From positions 21,223-85,222 of the forward strand of contig CAZVIK010000001.1 of NCBI GenBank assembly GCA_964627045.1: 64,000 nucleotides of DNA, written 5' to 3'. This DNA is from CAZVIK01 sp964627045. Lineage in GTDB: Bacteria > Acidobacteriota > Terriglobia > Bryobacterales > Bryobacteraceae. Shown piece after piece: positions 35,061-43,145 of the stretch (positions are counted from its first letter, which is position 1; every line of letters starts with the position of its first letter). The translations under genes and the position numbers were made by a program. The notes beneath the pieces were generated by a model, which was given only the letters and a program-made list of their open reading frames with translations, was not told where the DNA came from and ran no database searches.

Positions 35061-36314
35061 TTGGACCGCCCGCTTCGCTTCGCGATGGTCACGACATTCT
35101 ACCCGCCATACTCGTTCGGCGGCGATGGGGTCTTCGTGAAGCGGTTGTCCCATGAGCTTGCGGCGCGCGGTCACCAGGTTACGGTGATCCACAACGCGGA
35201 CGCCTTCCGCGTGCTTGCTGGGCGCGGCCCGGAAGGCGGATACGACGATCCCTCGAACGTCTCCGTGCAGGCCCTCCAATCCCGGACTCCGGTGCTCAGC
35301 CTTCTGGCGGCCCACCAGACCGGGACTCCAGCCCTTTATGCGAGTGAACTGCGGCGGCTGCTCTCTCAAGACTTCGACGTCATCCACTTCCACAACGTCT
35401 CGCTGATGGGAGGCCCCGGCGTTCTGGCGCTGGGCGATGCGTTGAAGCTGTACACCATGCACGAGTACTGGCTGGTGTGCCCTACACACGGGCTGTTTCG
35501 CTTCGGCCGGACGCCATGTTCGAAAAGAATTTGTTCGCTGTGCACGCTATCCTACGGCCGGCCTCCCCAGCTCTGGCGCTACACAAACCGCCTGAACCAT
35601 GCGGCAAGGCACGTCGACCTTTTCCTGGCGCCAAGCAGGTTTGTGGCGGCAAAACACGTTGAGCTCGGTCTAAAACGTCCGATCACCCACCTGCCGAACT
35701 TCACTCCCTCGCTGGAGAGCGCCATGCCGAGTGCCGCACCAAACCTCAGCGAGCCATACTTCCTTTTCGTTGGCCGCCTTGAGTGGCTGAAGGGCCTCCA
35801 GACGCTCATCCCGGTGTTTCGGCGATTCCAACGCGCTCAGTTGCGGATCGCCGGAGCCGGAAGCTGCGAGGCGCGCTTTCGAAGCCTGGCCCGAGATTGC
35901 CCGAACATCCAATTCCTTGGCTGGAAGAGCCGCGAGGAGCTTGCTCCTCTGCTTAGCGGGGCCATCGCTCTGATCTTCCCCTCGGTCAACTTCGAGACCT
36001 CCGGGCTGGTGACGTTGGAAGCCTTCAGCCAGGAGACACCGGTGCTCGGTCGCGACCTCGGTTCGCTTCCGGAGGCGATCCGCGATAGTGGAGGCGGGTT
36101 TCAATACAGGAATGACGAAGAGCTGATTCATGCGATGGAGATGCTCTTGGACCGCCCTGGCCTCAGACGCTCCCTCGGCCAGAACGCGCGGGCTGCCTGG
36201 GCCCGGCTGTGGTCGCCCGAGGTCCACATGGAGCGTTACCTCGGATTGGTGAACGAACTCCTGGAACGCAGAACGGCCCACCCGGGCGCCGCTGCGGGCG
36301 TCGCGTCTCCGTAG
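35061..36314 (+). CDS. Glycosyltransferase family 4 protein
   Basis: A 417-residue retaining glycosyltransferase with GT-B fold. It opens LRFAMVTTFYPPYSFGGDG and includes FVGRLEWLKGLQTLIPVF, the donor-binding site SVNFETSGLVTLEAF (the E-x7-E motif) and HELAARGHQVTVIHN. A four-cysteine cluster (CPTHGLFRFGRTPCSKRICS plus CTL) lies at about residues 140-165, suggesting a bound zinc or structural site, as I recall in related GT4 enzymes. TTG 35061 is used as start because GGAGG lies five bases upstream and an ATG at 35085 would remove the first strand. It is the last gene of the operon and converges with the SDR gene. Confidence 0.88.
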   Translation: MDRPLRFAMVTTFYPPYSFGGDGVFVKRLSHELAARGHQVTVIHNADAFRVLAGRGPEGGYDDPSNVSVQALQSRTPVLSLLAAHQTGTPALYASELRRLLSQDFDVIHFHNVSLMGGPGVLALGDALKLYTMHEYWLVCPTHGLFRFGRTPCSKRICSLCTLSYGRPPQLWRYTNRLNHAARHVDLFLAPSRFVAAKHVELGLKRPITHLPNFTPSLESAMPSAAPNLSEPYFLFVGRLEWLKGLQTLIPVFRRFQRAQLRIAGAGSCEARFRSLARDCPNIQFLGWKSREELAPLLSGAIALIFPSVNFETSGLVTLEAFSQETPVLGRDLGSLPEAIRDSGGGFQYRNDEELIHAMEMLLDRPGLRRSLGQNARAAWARLWSPEVHMERYLGLVNELLERRTAHPGAAAGVASP

Positions 36315-36337
36315 GACGAAAGGACCCGCCCTTCGCC

Positions 36338-37138
36338 TCAGCCGGTCCGTTTCTGCGCCACCATGGCCCGCGTCGAACCCGTGGTGATTCCGCCGTCCAC
36401 CAGCAGCGTCTGTCCCGTGATGTACTGGCAGGCGTCGGAGGCCAGGAACACGACCGCCCCCTCCAGGTCCGGCGGCTGACCGTGACGCTTCAACGGAATG
36501 CGATCGACCAGGTAGGCCAGCCAGTCCGGATCTTCGTACAGGATGGCGTTCTGCGCGGTCTTGAACCACCCCGGCGCCAGGCAGTTTACCGTGATTCCAT
36601 GCGGCCCCCAATCGTCGGCCAGGCTCATGGTCATCTGCTTGGTGCCGCCGCGGCTGGCGCAGTAGGCCGTGATGCCGGCGTAGCCGAACACGCTGGTCAC
36701 CGAGCCGATGTTCACGATGCGGCCGTACTTCCGCGGGATCATCTTCTTCGCCACCGCCTGCGCCACGAAGAACGACCCGCGCAGGTTGGTGTCCAGCACC
36801 GTGTTCCAGTCCTCCCAGGTGACCTCCACGGCCGGCTTGCGCACGTTGCAGCCCGCGTTGTTGACCAGGATGTCGATCTTCCCGTAGTGCGCGTGCGCGG
36901 CCTCCACCATGCCCTGGATGCTCTCGTAGTCGCGCACGTTCAACTCAAGCGGCAGCGCCCTCCGGCCCATCTGCCGGACCTCCTCGCAGAACGGTTCGAG
37001 CGACGCGAGCGTTCGGCTGGTCACGGCCAAGTCGGCTCCCGCTTTCGCCAGAGCCCTCGCCATGGCCTGCCCCAGACCGCGGCTGGCCCCAGTGACGATG
37101 GCGGCCTTCCCCGTCAGGTCGAATGGTGACGAACTCAA
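36338..37138 (-). CDS. Short-chain dehydrogenase with catalytic Lys replaced by Arg
   Basis: A 266-residue NAD(P)-dependent oxidoreductase of the gluconate 5-dehydrogenase/KduD-like group. The cofactor motif TGASRGLG spans residues 16-23, NNAG follows LVNNAGCNV, and the active-site Ser146 (GSVTS) and Tyr159 (AYCASRGG) are present. Four residues after Tyr159 the usual Lys is Arg163 (codon CGC), so the YxxxK motif is YxxxR. This may reduce activity or define a subgroup. It ends with MVAQKRTG. Its start overlaps the DUF1080 stop by four bases, placing both in one operon concerned with sugar or sugar-acid metabolism. Confidence 0.87.
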   Translation of the reverse strand: MSSSPFDLTGKAAIVTGASRGLGQAMARALAKAGADLAVTSRTLASLEPFCEEVRQMGRRALPLELNVRDYESIQGMVEAAHAHYGKIDILVNNAGCNVRKPAVEVTWEDWNTVLDTNLRGSFFVAQAVAKKMIPRKYGRIVNIGSVTSVFGYAGITAYCASRGGTKQMTMSLADDWGPHGITVNCLAPGWFKTAQNAILYEDPDWLAYLVDRIPLKRHGQPPDLEGAVVFLASDACQYITGQTLLVDGGITTGSTRAMVAQKRTG

Positions 37139-37977
37139 GATCCCTCCTGCCGGCCAATGCGCCGGATCCAGATGTTGCGAAACCGCACTGCCTGATTGTG
37201 GTCTTGCAGGCTGAGCGGTTCCTCCGCCCCGTGCGGCGTGTACTTCCCTACATTCCGCCAGACCGTCGTCCCGAGATACGACCGGTGATCCTGCGCCAGC
37301 ACGCCGTTGAAGAACAGCGTCACGGTCGCCGGCTTCACCACCTTGTCGCCCTCGAAACGCGGCGCTTCAAAGTAGATGTCGTAGACGTTCCACTCGCCCT
37401 GCGGGCGTGCGGGATTGACCATCGGCGGCCATACCCCATAGATCGAACCGGCCCCGCCGTCGGCGTAAGTCAGATTCGTGTGGCTCTCCAGGACCTGGAT
37501 CTCGTAGCGCCCCATGAGTTCCACCCCGCTGTTCCCGCGGTCCTGACCCGTTCCCTGCGCCTCTTTGGGAACCATCCACTCGATGTGCAGTTGGCAATCG
37601 CCGAACTTCTCTTTAGTGACCAGACGGCCCGTCTTGGGAACGATCTCGATGAAGCCGTTTTCCACCTTCCACCGCGGCTGCCCTGTTACGCCGCCTCTTC
37701 CCGCCGACACCCACTGGGAAAGGTCCTTCCCGTTGAACAGCACGATGGCGTCGGAGGGCGGCGCCGTGTAGGCCGGCGGATGGCCCGGCGTCACCTTCAC
37801 CGGCCGTGGTCGTTCGCTGTCGTGGACGCGCCATTTCTGGCCGGGAATGCGCGGCGTGTCGGTGTACCCGTCGACCGCGTCGCCCGCGAACTCCTGGGCG
37901 GGCTTGGGCGGCGCCGCGGCGGGTGGTTGCTGGGCCAGCAGCAGCGGCGCCAGCGCTGCAAGACAGAGCCGTTTCAT
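37135..37977 (-). CDS. DUF1080 protein, 3-keto-disaccharide hydrolase/hydratase-like, exported
   Basis: A 280-residue secreted protein. ATG 37977 follows GAGGTG by five bases and opens a short signal peptide (RLCLAALAPLLLAQ). The DUF1080 concanavalin-like domain begins AIVLFNGKDLSQWVSAG and contains GNSGVELMGRYEIQVLES, GSIYGVWPPMVN, GEWNVYDIYFEAP and VRFRNIWIRRIG, all diagnostic. Proteins of this family have been assigned roles in cleaving or hydrating 3-keto-glycoside intermediates; the assignment for this member is by family only. A Gfo/Idh oxidoreductase and TIM-barrel protein suited to the same chemistry lie at 11.9-14.3 kb. It is divergent from the SSS symporter gene. Confidence 0.88.
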   Translation of the reverse strand: MKRLCLAALAPLLLAQQPPAAAPPKPAQEFAGDAVDGYTDTPRIPGQKWRVHDSERPRPVKVTPGHPPAYTAPPSDAIVLFNGKDLSQWVSAGRGGVTGQPRWKVENGFIEIVPKTGRLVTKEKFGDCQLHIEWMVPKEAQGTGQDRGNSGVELMGRYEIQVLESHTNLTYADGGAGSIYGVWPPMVNPARPQGEWNVYDIYFEAPRFEGDKVVKPATVTLFFNGVLAQDHRSYLGTTVWRNVGKYTPHGAEEPLSLQDHNQAVRFRNIWIRRIGRQEGS

Positions 37978-38140
37978 CTGTTCACCTCGTGGGTAGTCTA
38001 TCGCAGTCGGACGCCGCCGGCGAGGACCTGACTCTGCCCCTTGACTTGGCCGTGCCATCCGCATACCCTGGATCTTTGCAATCGCTTGCGGCGCGGGGTC
38101 GGGCTTGATCCGGTTCCGGTCCGGCAAGCGGGAGACCTCT

Positions 38141-39856
38141 ATGCCAATGCCCCTCTGTTTTCTCGCCGGCGACGCTCCCTCCCGGCTGATCTCTCTGAGT
38201 TGGCTGGACCTGACGATCATCGCGATCTACTTCGTGGCCGTGCTGATCATCGGCTACTACCTCAAGGAGCGCGCCTCCACCGGCGAGGACTTCTTCCTGG
38301 CGGGTCGCGAGATGACCGCCTGGGTGGCGGGCCTCAGCTTTCTCGCCGCCAACCTGGGCGCGCTCGAGTTGATGGGCTGGGCCGCGTCCGCCTACCAGTA
38401 CGGCATCCTGGCCGCGCACTGGTACTGGGTGGGCGCCATTCCCGCGATGCTGCTGTTGGGCGTCGTGATGATGCCCTTCTATTACATCTGCAAGACGCAC
38501 TCGGTGCCCGGCTACCTGCAACTCCGCTACGGTGAGGGCAGCCGCGGATTGGCGGCCGTCTCCTTCGGCCTCATGACTGTGCTGATGAGCGGCATCAATA
38601 TGTACGCCATGGCGCTGGTGATGAAGGTGGTCCTCGGCTGGGACATCAACTTCAGCATCTGGGTCTCGTCGATCACCGTGGCCATCTACGTGGCCCTGGG
38701 CGGCCTGCGGTCGGCCATCTTCAACGAAGTTCTCCAGTTCGTGCTGATCTGGCTTGGCGCGCTGTTGATCCCCATTCTCGGCCTGATCGAAGCGGGCGGC
38801 TGGAGCGGGTTGCAGGCGCGCATCGCCGCGAACTTCCCCGGTGTCGACTACACGCACCTGTGGCGCACCATGGGCTCGTTCGCCGACAACCCCATGGGTA
38901 TCCACTGGACCGGCATCGTCTTCGGTCTGGGATGGGCCATCTCTTGCGGGTATTGGACGACGGATTTCCTGGTGGTGCAGCGCGTGCTCGCCGCCAAGGA
39001 CCTGCGCTCGGCCAAAATGGCTCCCATCATCGGCGCGGGCTTCAAGATGATGGTGCCGATCATCGTCATTCTGCCCGGCCTGTTGGGTCTGGCGCTGCTG
39101 CCGATGCAGCTGGTCGGCGAGGATATGGCCGTCGCCACCGGCGGACACAGCTACAACGAGGTGCTTCCGCTGATGCTGGCCCGCTACTGCGGTCCGGGCC
39201 TCCTCGGTCTGGGCATCACCGCGCTGATCGCCGGCTTCATGTCGGGCATGGCGGGCAACGTCAGCGCCTTCTCTACCGTCTGGACCTACGACATCTACCG
39301 CGCCTATTTCAAGAAGGACGCCGCCGACGCGCACTACGTCAGCATGGGCCGCTGGTGCACCATTCTCGGGGTCCTGGTGAGCATCGGCACCGCCTACCTG
39401 GTGATGGAATTCAAGAGCATCATGGATTACGTCCAGGCGCTGTTCAGTTTCTTCATCGCTCCGCTGCTCGGCACGGTCACTCTTGGCATGTTCTGGAAGC
39501 GCGCCACCAAGGCGGCGGGATTCTGGGGCCTGCTCACGGGCACCGTATCCTCCATCGCCATGTGGGCCTGGGTGAAACTCGATCACTCGGCGCTTTCGAT
39601 CATCGCCCTCTCGCCCGACGCCAAGGACATGGCCGAAAACATGTACCGTGCGCTCTGGTCGTCGACCATTTGTATTTTGGTGACGATCGTGGTGAGTTAC
39701 ATGACCAAGCCCAAGCCGGACAGCGAACTGGTAGGCCTGGTCTATAGCTGCACCAAGGTCCCCTCGGAAGGCCACCTGCCGCTGCTCGAGCGGCCGATCT
39801 TCTGGGCGGGCGTTGTGGCGGCGGTGTTCGTGGTTCTCCAGATTATCTTCTGGTAG
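38141..39856 (+). CDS. Sodium:solute symporter (SSS family)
   Basis: A 571-residue membrane transporter with about 13-14 hydrophobic segments, using the Na+ gradient to import sugars or related solutes. Typical features are DLTIIAIYFVAVLIIGYYL, EDFFLAGREMTAWVAGLSF, LGGLRSAIFNEVLQF, and GLGITALIAGFMSGMAGNVS, with the sodium-site Ser/Thr region near ALIAGFMSGMA. ATG 38141 follows GGGAGA by five bases; a possible start 36 bases upstream adds a basic tail. It is followed closely by a small membrane protein, a sugar isomerase and a pentulose kinase, implying that the transported solute is a pentose or deoxyhexose. Confidence 0.9.
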   Translation: MPMPLCFLAGDAPSRLISLSWLDLTIIAIYFVAVLIIGYYLKERASTGEDFFLAGREMTAWVAGLSFLAANLGALELMGWAASAYQYGILAAHWYWVGAIPAMLLLGVVMMPFYYICKTHSVPGYLQLRYGEGSRGLAAVSFGLMTVLMSGINMYAMALVMKVVLGWDINFSIWVSSITVAIYVALGGLRSAIFNEVLQFVLIWLGALLIPILGLIEAGGWSGLQARIAANFPGVDYTHLWRTMGSFADNPMGIHWTGIVFGLGWAISCGYWTTDFLVVQRVLAAKDLRSAKMAPIIGAGFKMMVPIIVILPGLLGLALLPMQLVGEDMAVATGGHSYNEVLPLMLARYCGPGLLGLGITALIAGFMSGMAGNVSAFSTVWTYDIYRAYFKKDAADAHYVSMGRWCTILGVLVSIGTAYLVMEFKSIMDYVQALFSFFIAPLLGTVTLGMFWKRATKAAGFWGLLTGTVSSIAMWAWVKLDHSALSIIALSPDAKDMAENMYRALWSSTICILVTIVVSYMTKPKPDSELVGLVYSCTKVPSEGHLPLLERPIFWAGVVAAVFVVLQIIFW

Positions 39857-39862
39857 GCGGTT

Positions 39863-40096
39863 ATGACGGAACACAAGGAATCAATCTCGATCTGGTATTT
39901 CGTGGGACTCCTCCTCACCGTGTACGGAGTCCTGATCATGGGCGCGGGTATCTACGACCTGGTGGCTGGCATTCAGCGCACGACCGTTCTGGCCGAGTAT
40001 CATGCCCCAATCTGGTGGGGAGCGTTCCTGCTGGCGCTCGGCGTAATCTATGTGTACTTCTTCTCGCCGCGCCGCCAAAAGGGTTCTGGGAATTGA
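39863..40096 (+). CDS. Small two-helix membrane protein
   Basis: A 77-residue protein starting six bases after the symporter stop. It has two hydrophobic helices (WYFVGLLLTVYGVLIMGAGI and WWGAFLLALGVIYVYFF) joined by a short polar loop and ends in a basic tail (SPRRQKGSGN). I do not recognise a named family. Position between the symporter and isomerase genes suggests an accessory subunit or stabiliser of the transporter, but this is inferred from neighbourhood alone. Confidence 0.75.
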   Translation: MTEHKESISIWYFVGLLLTVYGVLIMGAGIYDLVAGIQRTTVLAEYHAPIWWGAFLLALGVIYVYFFSPRRQKGSGN

Positions 40097-40109
40097 AGGA
40101 GAAAAGGAT

Positions 40110-41522
40110 ATGGCACAGAAAATGACGTTTGGACTCATTGTGGGCAACCGGGGCTTCTTCCCCGATCACCTGGCCAAGAGCGGCCGCGAGGAGATGATCG
40201 CCGTCCTGAAGGCCGCCGGGCACGACGTGGTTTGCCCCGACGCCACACAGACGACCTACGGCGCCGTCTGCACCCGGGAGGAAGCCAAGACCTGCGCGGA
40301 CCTCTTCCAGGCGAGCCGCGGCAAGATCGACGGCATCATCATCACCTTGCCCAACTTCGGCGAGGAGCGCGGCCTGGTGGAGGCCATCCGCCTGGCGAAC
40401 CTCAACGTTCCCGTGCTGGTTCAGGCCACTCCCGACTCCGCGACCAAGATGACCATCGCCGACCGCCGCGACAGCTTCTGCGGCAAGATGAGCGCCTGCA
40501 ACAACCTGTCGCAGTACCGCATCCCCTACTCGCTCACGACGCTGCACACCGAATCGCCTTCGTCGGACACCTTCAAAAAGGATCTCGACTGGTTTGCCGC
40601 CGTCTGCCGCGTTGTGGGCGGTTTGCGGAAGCTGCGCGTGGGCGCGCTGGGCGCGCGTCCGGCGGCGTTCAACACCGTCCGCTACAGCGAGAAGCTGCTC
40701 GAGGCTCACGGCATCGCCGTCGAACCCCTGGACCTCTCGGAGGTCTTCGGCCGCATCGGAAAGATGAAGGACGAAGACGCCGCCGCCCAGGCCAAGCTCG
40801 CCGAGATCAAGTCCTACGTCAAATCCGATGACGTGCCCGCTCCCGCCCTCATGAAGATGGCCAAGCTCGGTGCGGTGATCGACGCCTGGATGAAGGACAA
40901 CGACCTCGACGTCAGCGCCGTGCAGTGCTGGACTTCGATGGAGGAGTTCTTCGGCGTGGTCCCCTGCACCATCATGAGCATGATGAGCAACAAGCTCATG
41001 TCCAGCGCCTGCGAGGTGGACATCCCCGGCGTCGTCGCCATGCACGCGCTCAGGCTCGCCAGTGAAACCCCCAGCGCCCTGCTCGACTGGAACAACAATT
41101 ACGGCGAAGACCCCAACAAGGCCGTCTGCTTCCATTGCAGCAACCTCCCGAAGCACTTCTTCGAGGAAGCCAAGATGGACTACCAGGAGATCATCGCTGG
41201 AACCGTGGGCAAGCTGAACACCTTCGGCACCTGCGTCGGCCGTGTGAAGGCCGGGCCCATGAGCTTCGCCCGCTTCTCCACCAGCGACACCACGGGCAAG
41301 ATCCGCGGCTACCTGGGCGAAGGCCGGTTCACCAAGGACCCGCTCAACACCTTCGGCGGCGCCGGAGTGGTCGAAATCCAGAACATGCAGACCCTGCTGC
41401 GCTACATCTGCGAGAACGGCTTCGAGCACCACGTGGCCGCCAACTTCAGCGCCACGGCGGCGGCCGCTGTCTATGAGGCCGCCACGAAGTACCTGGGCTG
41501 GGACGTCTGCTACCACCGCTAG
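40110..41522 (+). CDS. L-fucose/L-arabinose isomerase-family protein
   Basis: A 470-residue aldose-ketose isomerase. ATG 40110 is preceded by AAGGAGAAAAGG. Active-site elements of the FucI/AraA fold are visible: VQCWTSMEEFFG, SACEVDIPGV with the metal Glu, LLDWNNNYGEDPN with the Asp, and the His in CFHCSNLPKHF near the substrate site. It lacks the sequence hallmarks of classical AraA and reads more like the fucose-isomerase-like branch. The next gene is a ribulokinase-type kinase, so conversion of an aldopentose such as L-arabinose to its ketose is the simplest role. No AraD-type epimerase is visible in the window. Confidence 0.87.
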   Translation: MAQKMTFGLIVGNRGFFPDHLAKSGREEMIAVLKAAGHDVVCPDATQTTYGAVCTREEAKTCADLFQASRGKIDGIIITLPNFGEERGLVEAIRLANLNVPVLVQATPDSATKMTIADRRDSFCGKMSACNNLSQYRIPYSLTTLHTESPSSDTFKKDLDWFAAVCRVVGGLRKLRVGALGARPAAFNTVRYSEKLLEAHGIAVEPLDLSEVFGRIGKMKDEDAAAQAKLAEIKSYVKSDDVPAPALMKMAKLGAVIDAWMKDNDLDVSAVQCWTSMEEFFGVVPCTIMSMMSNKLMSSACEVDIPGVVAMHALRLASETPSALLDWNNNYGEDPNKAVCFHCSNLPKHFFEEAKMDYQEIIAGTVGKLNTFGTCVGRVKAGPMSFARFSTSDTTGKIRGYLGEGRFTKDPLNTFGGAGVVEIQNMQTLLRYICENGFEHHVAANFSATAAAAVYEAATKYLGWDVCYHR

Positions 41523-41530
41523 AGGTTCGC

Positions 41531-43099
41531 ATGGCCATCGTCGCCGGAGTGGATTTTGGGACGCTGAGCGTCCGCGTGTCCATTGTCGACAGTCAAGACG
41601 GCCGCATCGGTTCCGGTGTGGCGGAGTATCCGCTGCACCGGAAACGGGAAGACCCCGATCACGCCACCCAGAGCCACGCCGATCACATGCGCGCGCTGGC
41701 CGAGGCGGCCCGTAAGGCCGTGGCGGACGCGCGCGTGCCCGGCAGCCGTGTCGAGGCGCTGGCGCTGGATACCACCGGCTCCAGCGTTATCCCCGTGGCC
41801 GCCAACCTGGAGCCGCTCGACGACTATTACCTCTGGTGCGACCACCGCGCCTGGCGCGAAGCCGCTCTGATCACCCGAACGGCGCACGAGAGCGGGCTTC
41901 CCGCCATCGACTGGTGCGGAGGCGTCTACTCTTCCGAGTGGGGCTTCTCCAAGCTGCTCCACTGGCTCCGGAACAACCCGGAGAAGCGCGCGCGCCTGGC
42001 CGGCGCTTTTGAGCACTGCGACATGGTGGCGGCGGTGCTCTGCGGCATAACCGATGTGGCCCAGGCGCCACGTTCGGTCTGCGCCATGGGCCATAAGTGG
42101 ATGTGGAACGCCGCGCTCGGCGGTCTTCCGCCCGAGTCCTTCCTCGCCTCGGTGGACCCGCTGTTTGCGGGGATTCACAGCAAGCTCGGCGGCCGCTACG
42201 CCACCAGCGACCAACTCGCCGGCCGCCTTTCGCCGGAATGGGCCGGGCGGCTCGGATTCCGCGCCGGCATCCCCATCCCGGTGGGCGCTTTTGACGCGCA
42301 CTGGGACGCCATCGGCGCGGGCGTGCAGGAGGGCGACGTCGTCAACGTGGTCGGCACCTCCACTTGCATCATGGCGATCGCGCGCGAGACCCGGCTCGTT
42401 CCCGGCGTCTGCGGCGTCGTGCAGGGATCGATTCACCCCGCGATGGCCGGCATCGAAGCCGGCCTTTCGGCCACCGGCGACATCTTCGAAGCCATCGCAC
42501 GGCGCGCCGGAAGCACGGTCGTCGAACTGTCGAAGGGGCTGGAGGACTACCGCGCCGGCGGGACCGGCCTTCTGCGCCTCACCTGGGACAACGGCGACCG
42601 CACGGTTCTGGTGAACCCGGAGCTGGGCGGCGTGACGCTAGGCTGGAAGCTGACCCACACGGCGCAGGACGAGTTGTTCGCCGCCATCGAAGGCACCGCC
42701 TTCCACACGCGCGTCATTTTGGAGCGCATGGAGAAATATGGCGTGCCCATCCGCCGCGTCATCAACGGCGGCGGCGTTCCGCAGAAGAACGAGACGCTCA
42801 ACCGCGTCTACGCCAACGTGTTCAACAAGCCCGTCCTGGTGCCGGAAAGCGACGTGACCAGTCTCGGCTCGGCCATTTTTGCGTTTTTGGCCGCCGGCGT
42901 TTTCAAGACCATCGAGGAGGCGCAGGCCGCGCTTTGTCCCCGTCACCGCATCGTCCAACCGGACCCTGCCGCGGCGGCGGTGTATCAGAGGCTTTTTGGC
43001 GCGTACCGCAGGCTCTATTTCGGACTCGGGCAGCCCGGCGCGGCGCCCCTCGCGGCGGGTGACGTGCTCCCGCTGCTGCGCGAGATCGCCGCGAATTGA
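41531..43099 (+). CDS. araB: Ribulokinase-type FGGY carbohydrate kinase
   Basis: A 522-residue sugar kinase that would phosphorylate L-ribulose or a related ketose. The N-terminal ATP-binding strand is VAGVDFGTLSVRVSIVD, where ribulokinases read DFGT-S-R. Other motifs include ALALDTTGSSVIPV, YYLWCDHRAWREA, PVGAFDAHWDAIGAG with the catalytic Asp region, VVGTSTCIMAIA, and VINGGGVPQKNETLNRVYAN. GAGG upstream and a start eight bases after the isomerase stop support cotranscription. A hairpin terminator follows. The symbol is assigned from the ribulokinase-like motifs; the true ketose could differ. Confidence 0.87.
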   Translation: MAIVAGVDFGTLSVRVSIVDSQDGRIGSGVAEYPLHRKREDPDHATQSHADHMRALAEAARKAVADARVPGSRVEALALDTTGSSVIPVAANLEPLDDYYLWCDHRAWREAALITRTAHESGLPAIDWCGGVYSSEWGFSKLLHWLRNNPEKRARLAGAFEHCDMVAAVLCGITDVAQAPRSVCAMGHKWMWNAALGGLPPESFLASVDPLFAGIHSKLGGRYATSDQLAGRLSPEWAGRLGFRAGIPIPVGAFDAHWDAIGAGVQEGDVVNVVGTSTCIMAIARETRLVPGVCGVVQGSIHPAMAGIEAGLSATGDIFEAIARRAGSTVVELSKGLEDYRAGGTGLLRLTWDNGDRTVLVNPELGGVTLGWKLTHTAQDELFAAIEGTAFHTRVILERMEKYGVPIRRVINGGGVPQKNETLNRVYANVFNKPVLVPESDVTSLGSAIFAFLAAGVFKTIEEAQAALCPRHRIVQPDPAAAAVYQRLFGAYRRLYFGLGQPGAAPLAAGDVLPLLREIAAN

Positions 43100-43106
43100 G
43101 GATTAA

Positions 43107-43135
43107 GGCCGCGCGAGCGGGGTGCCCGCGCGGCC
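43107..43135. terminator. Strong hairpin between ribulokinase and carboxylesterase
   Basis: A perfect 9-bp stem, GGCCGCGCG (43107-43115) and CGCGCGGCC (43127-43135), with an 11-base loop that can form two more pairs. It lies between convergent genes, eight bases after the araB stop, and can serve both strands. Confidence 0.55.
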
Positions 43136-43145
43136 CGGTCAGCCG

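Noticed and set aside
37982..39874. Antisense 630-codon frame opposite the sodium symporter
   Set aside because: The product is rich in His, Gln, Asp and Gly, a typical shadow of a membrane-protein gene; the symporter frame has all family features.
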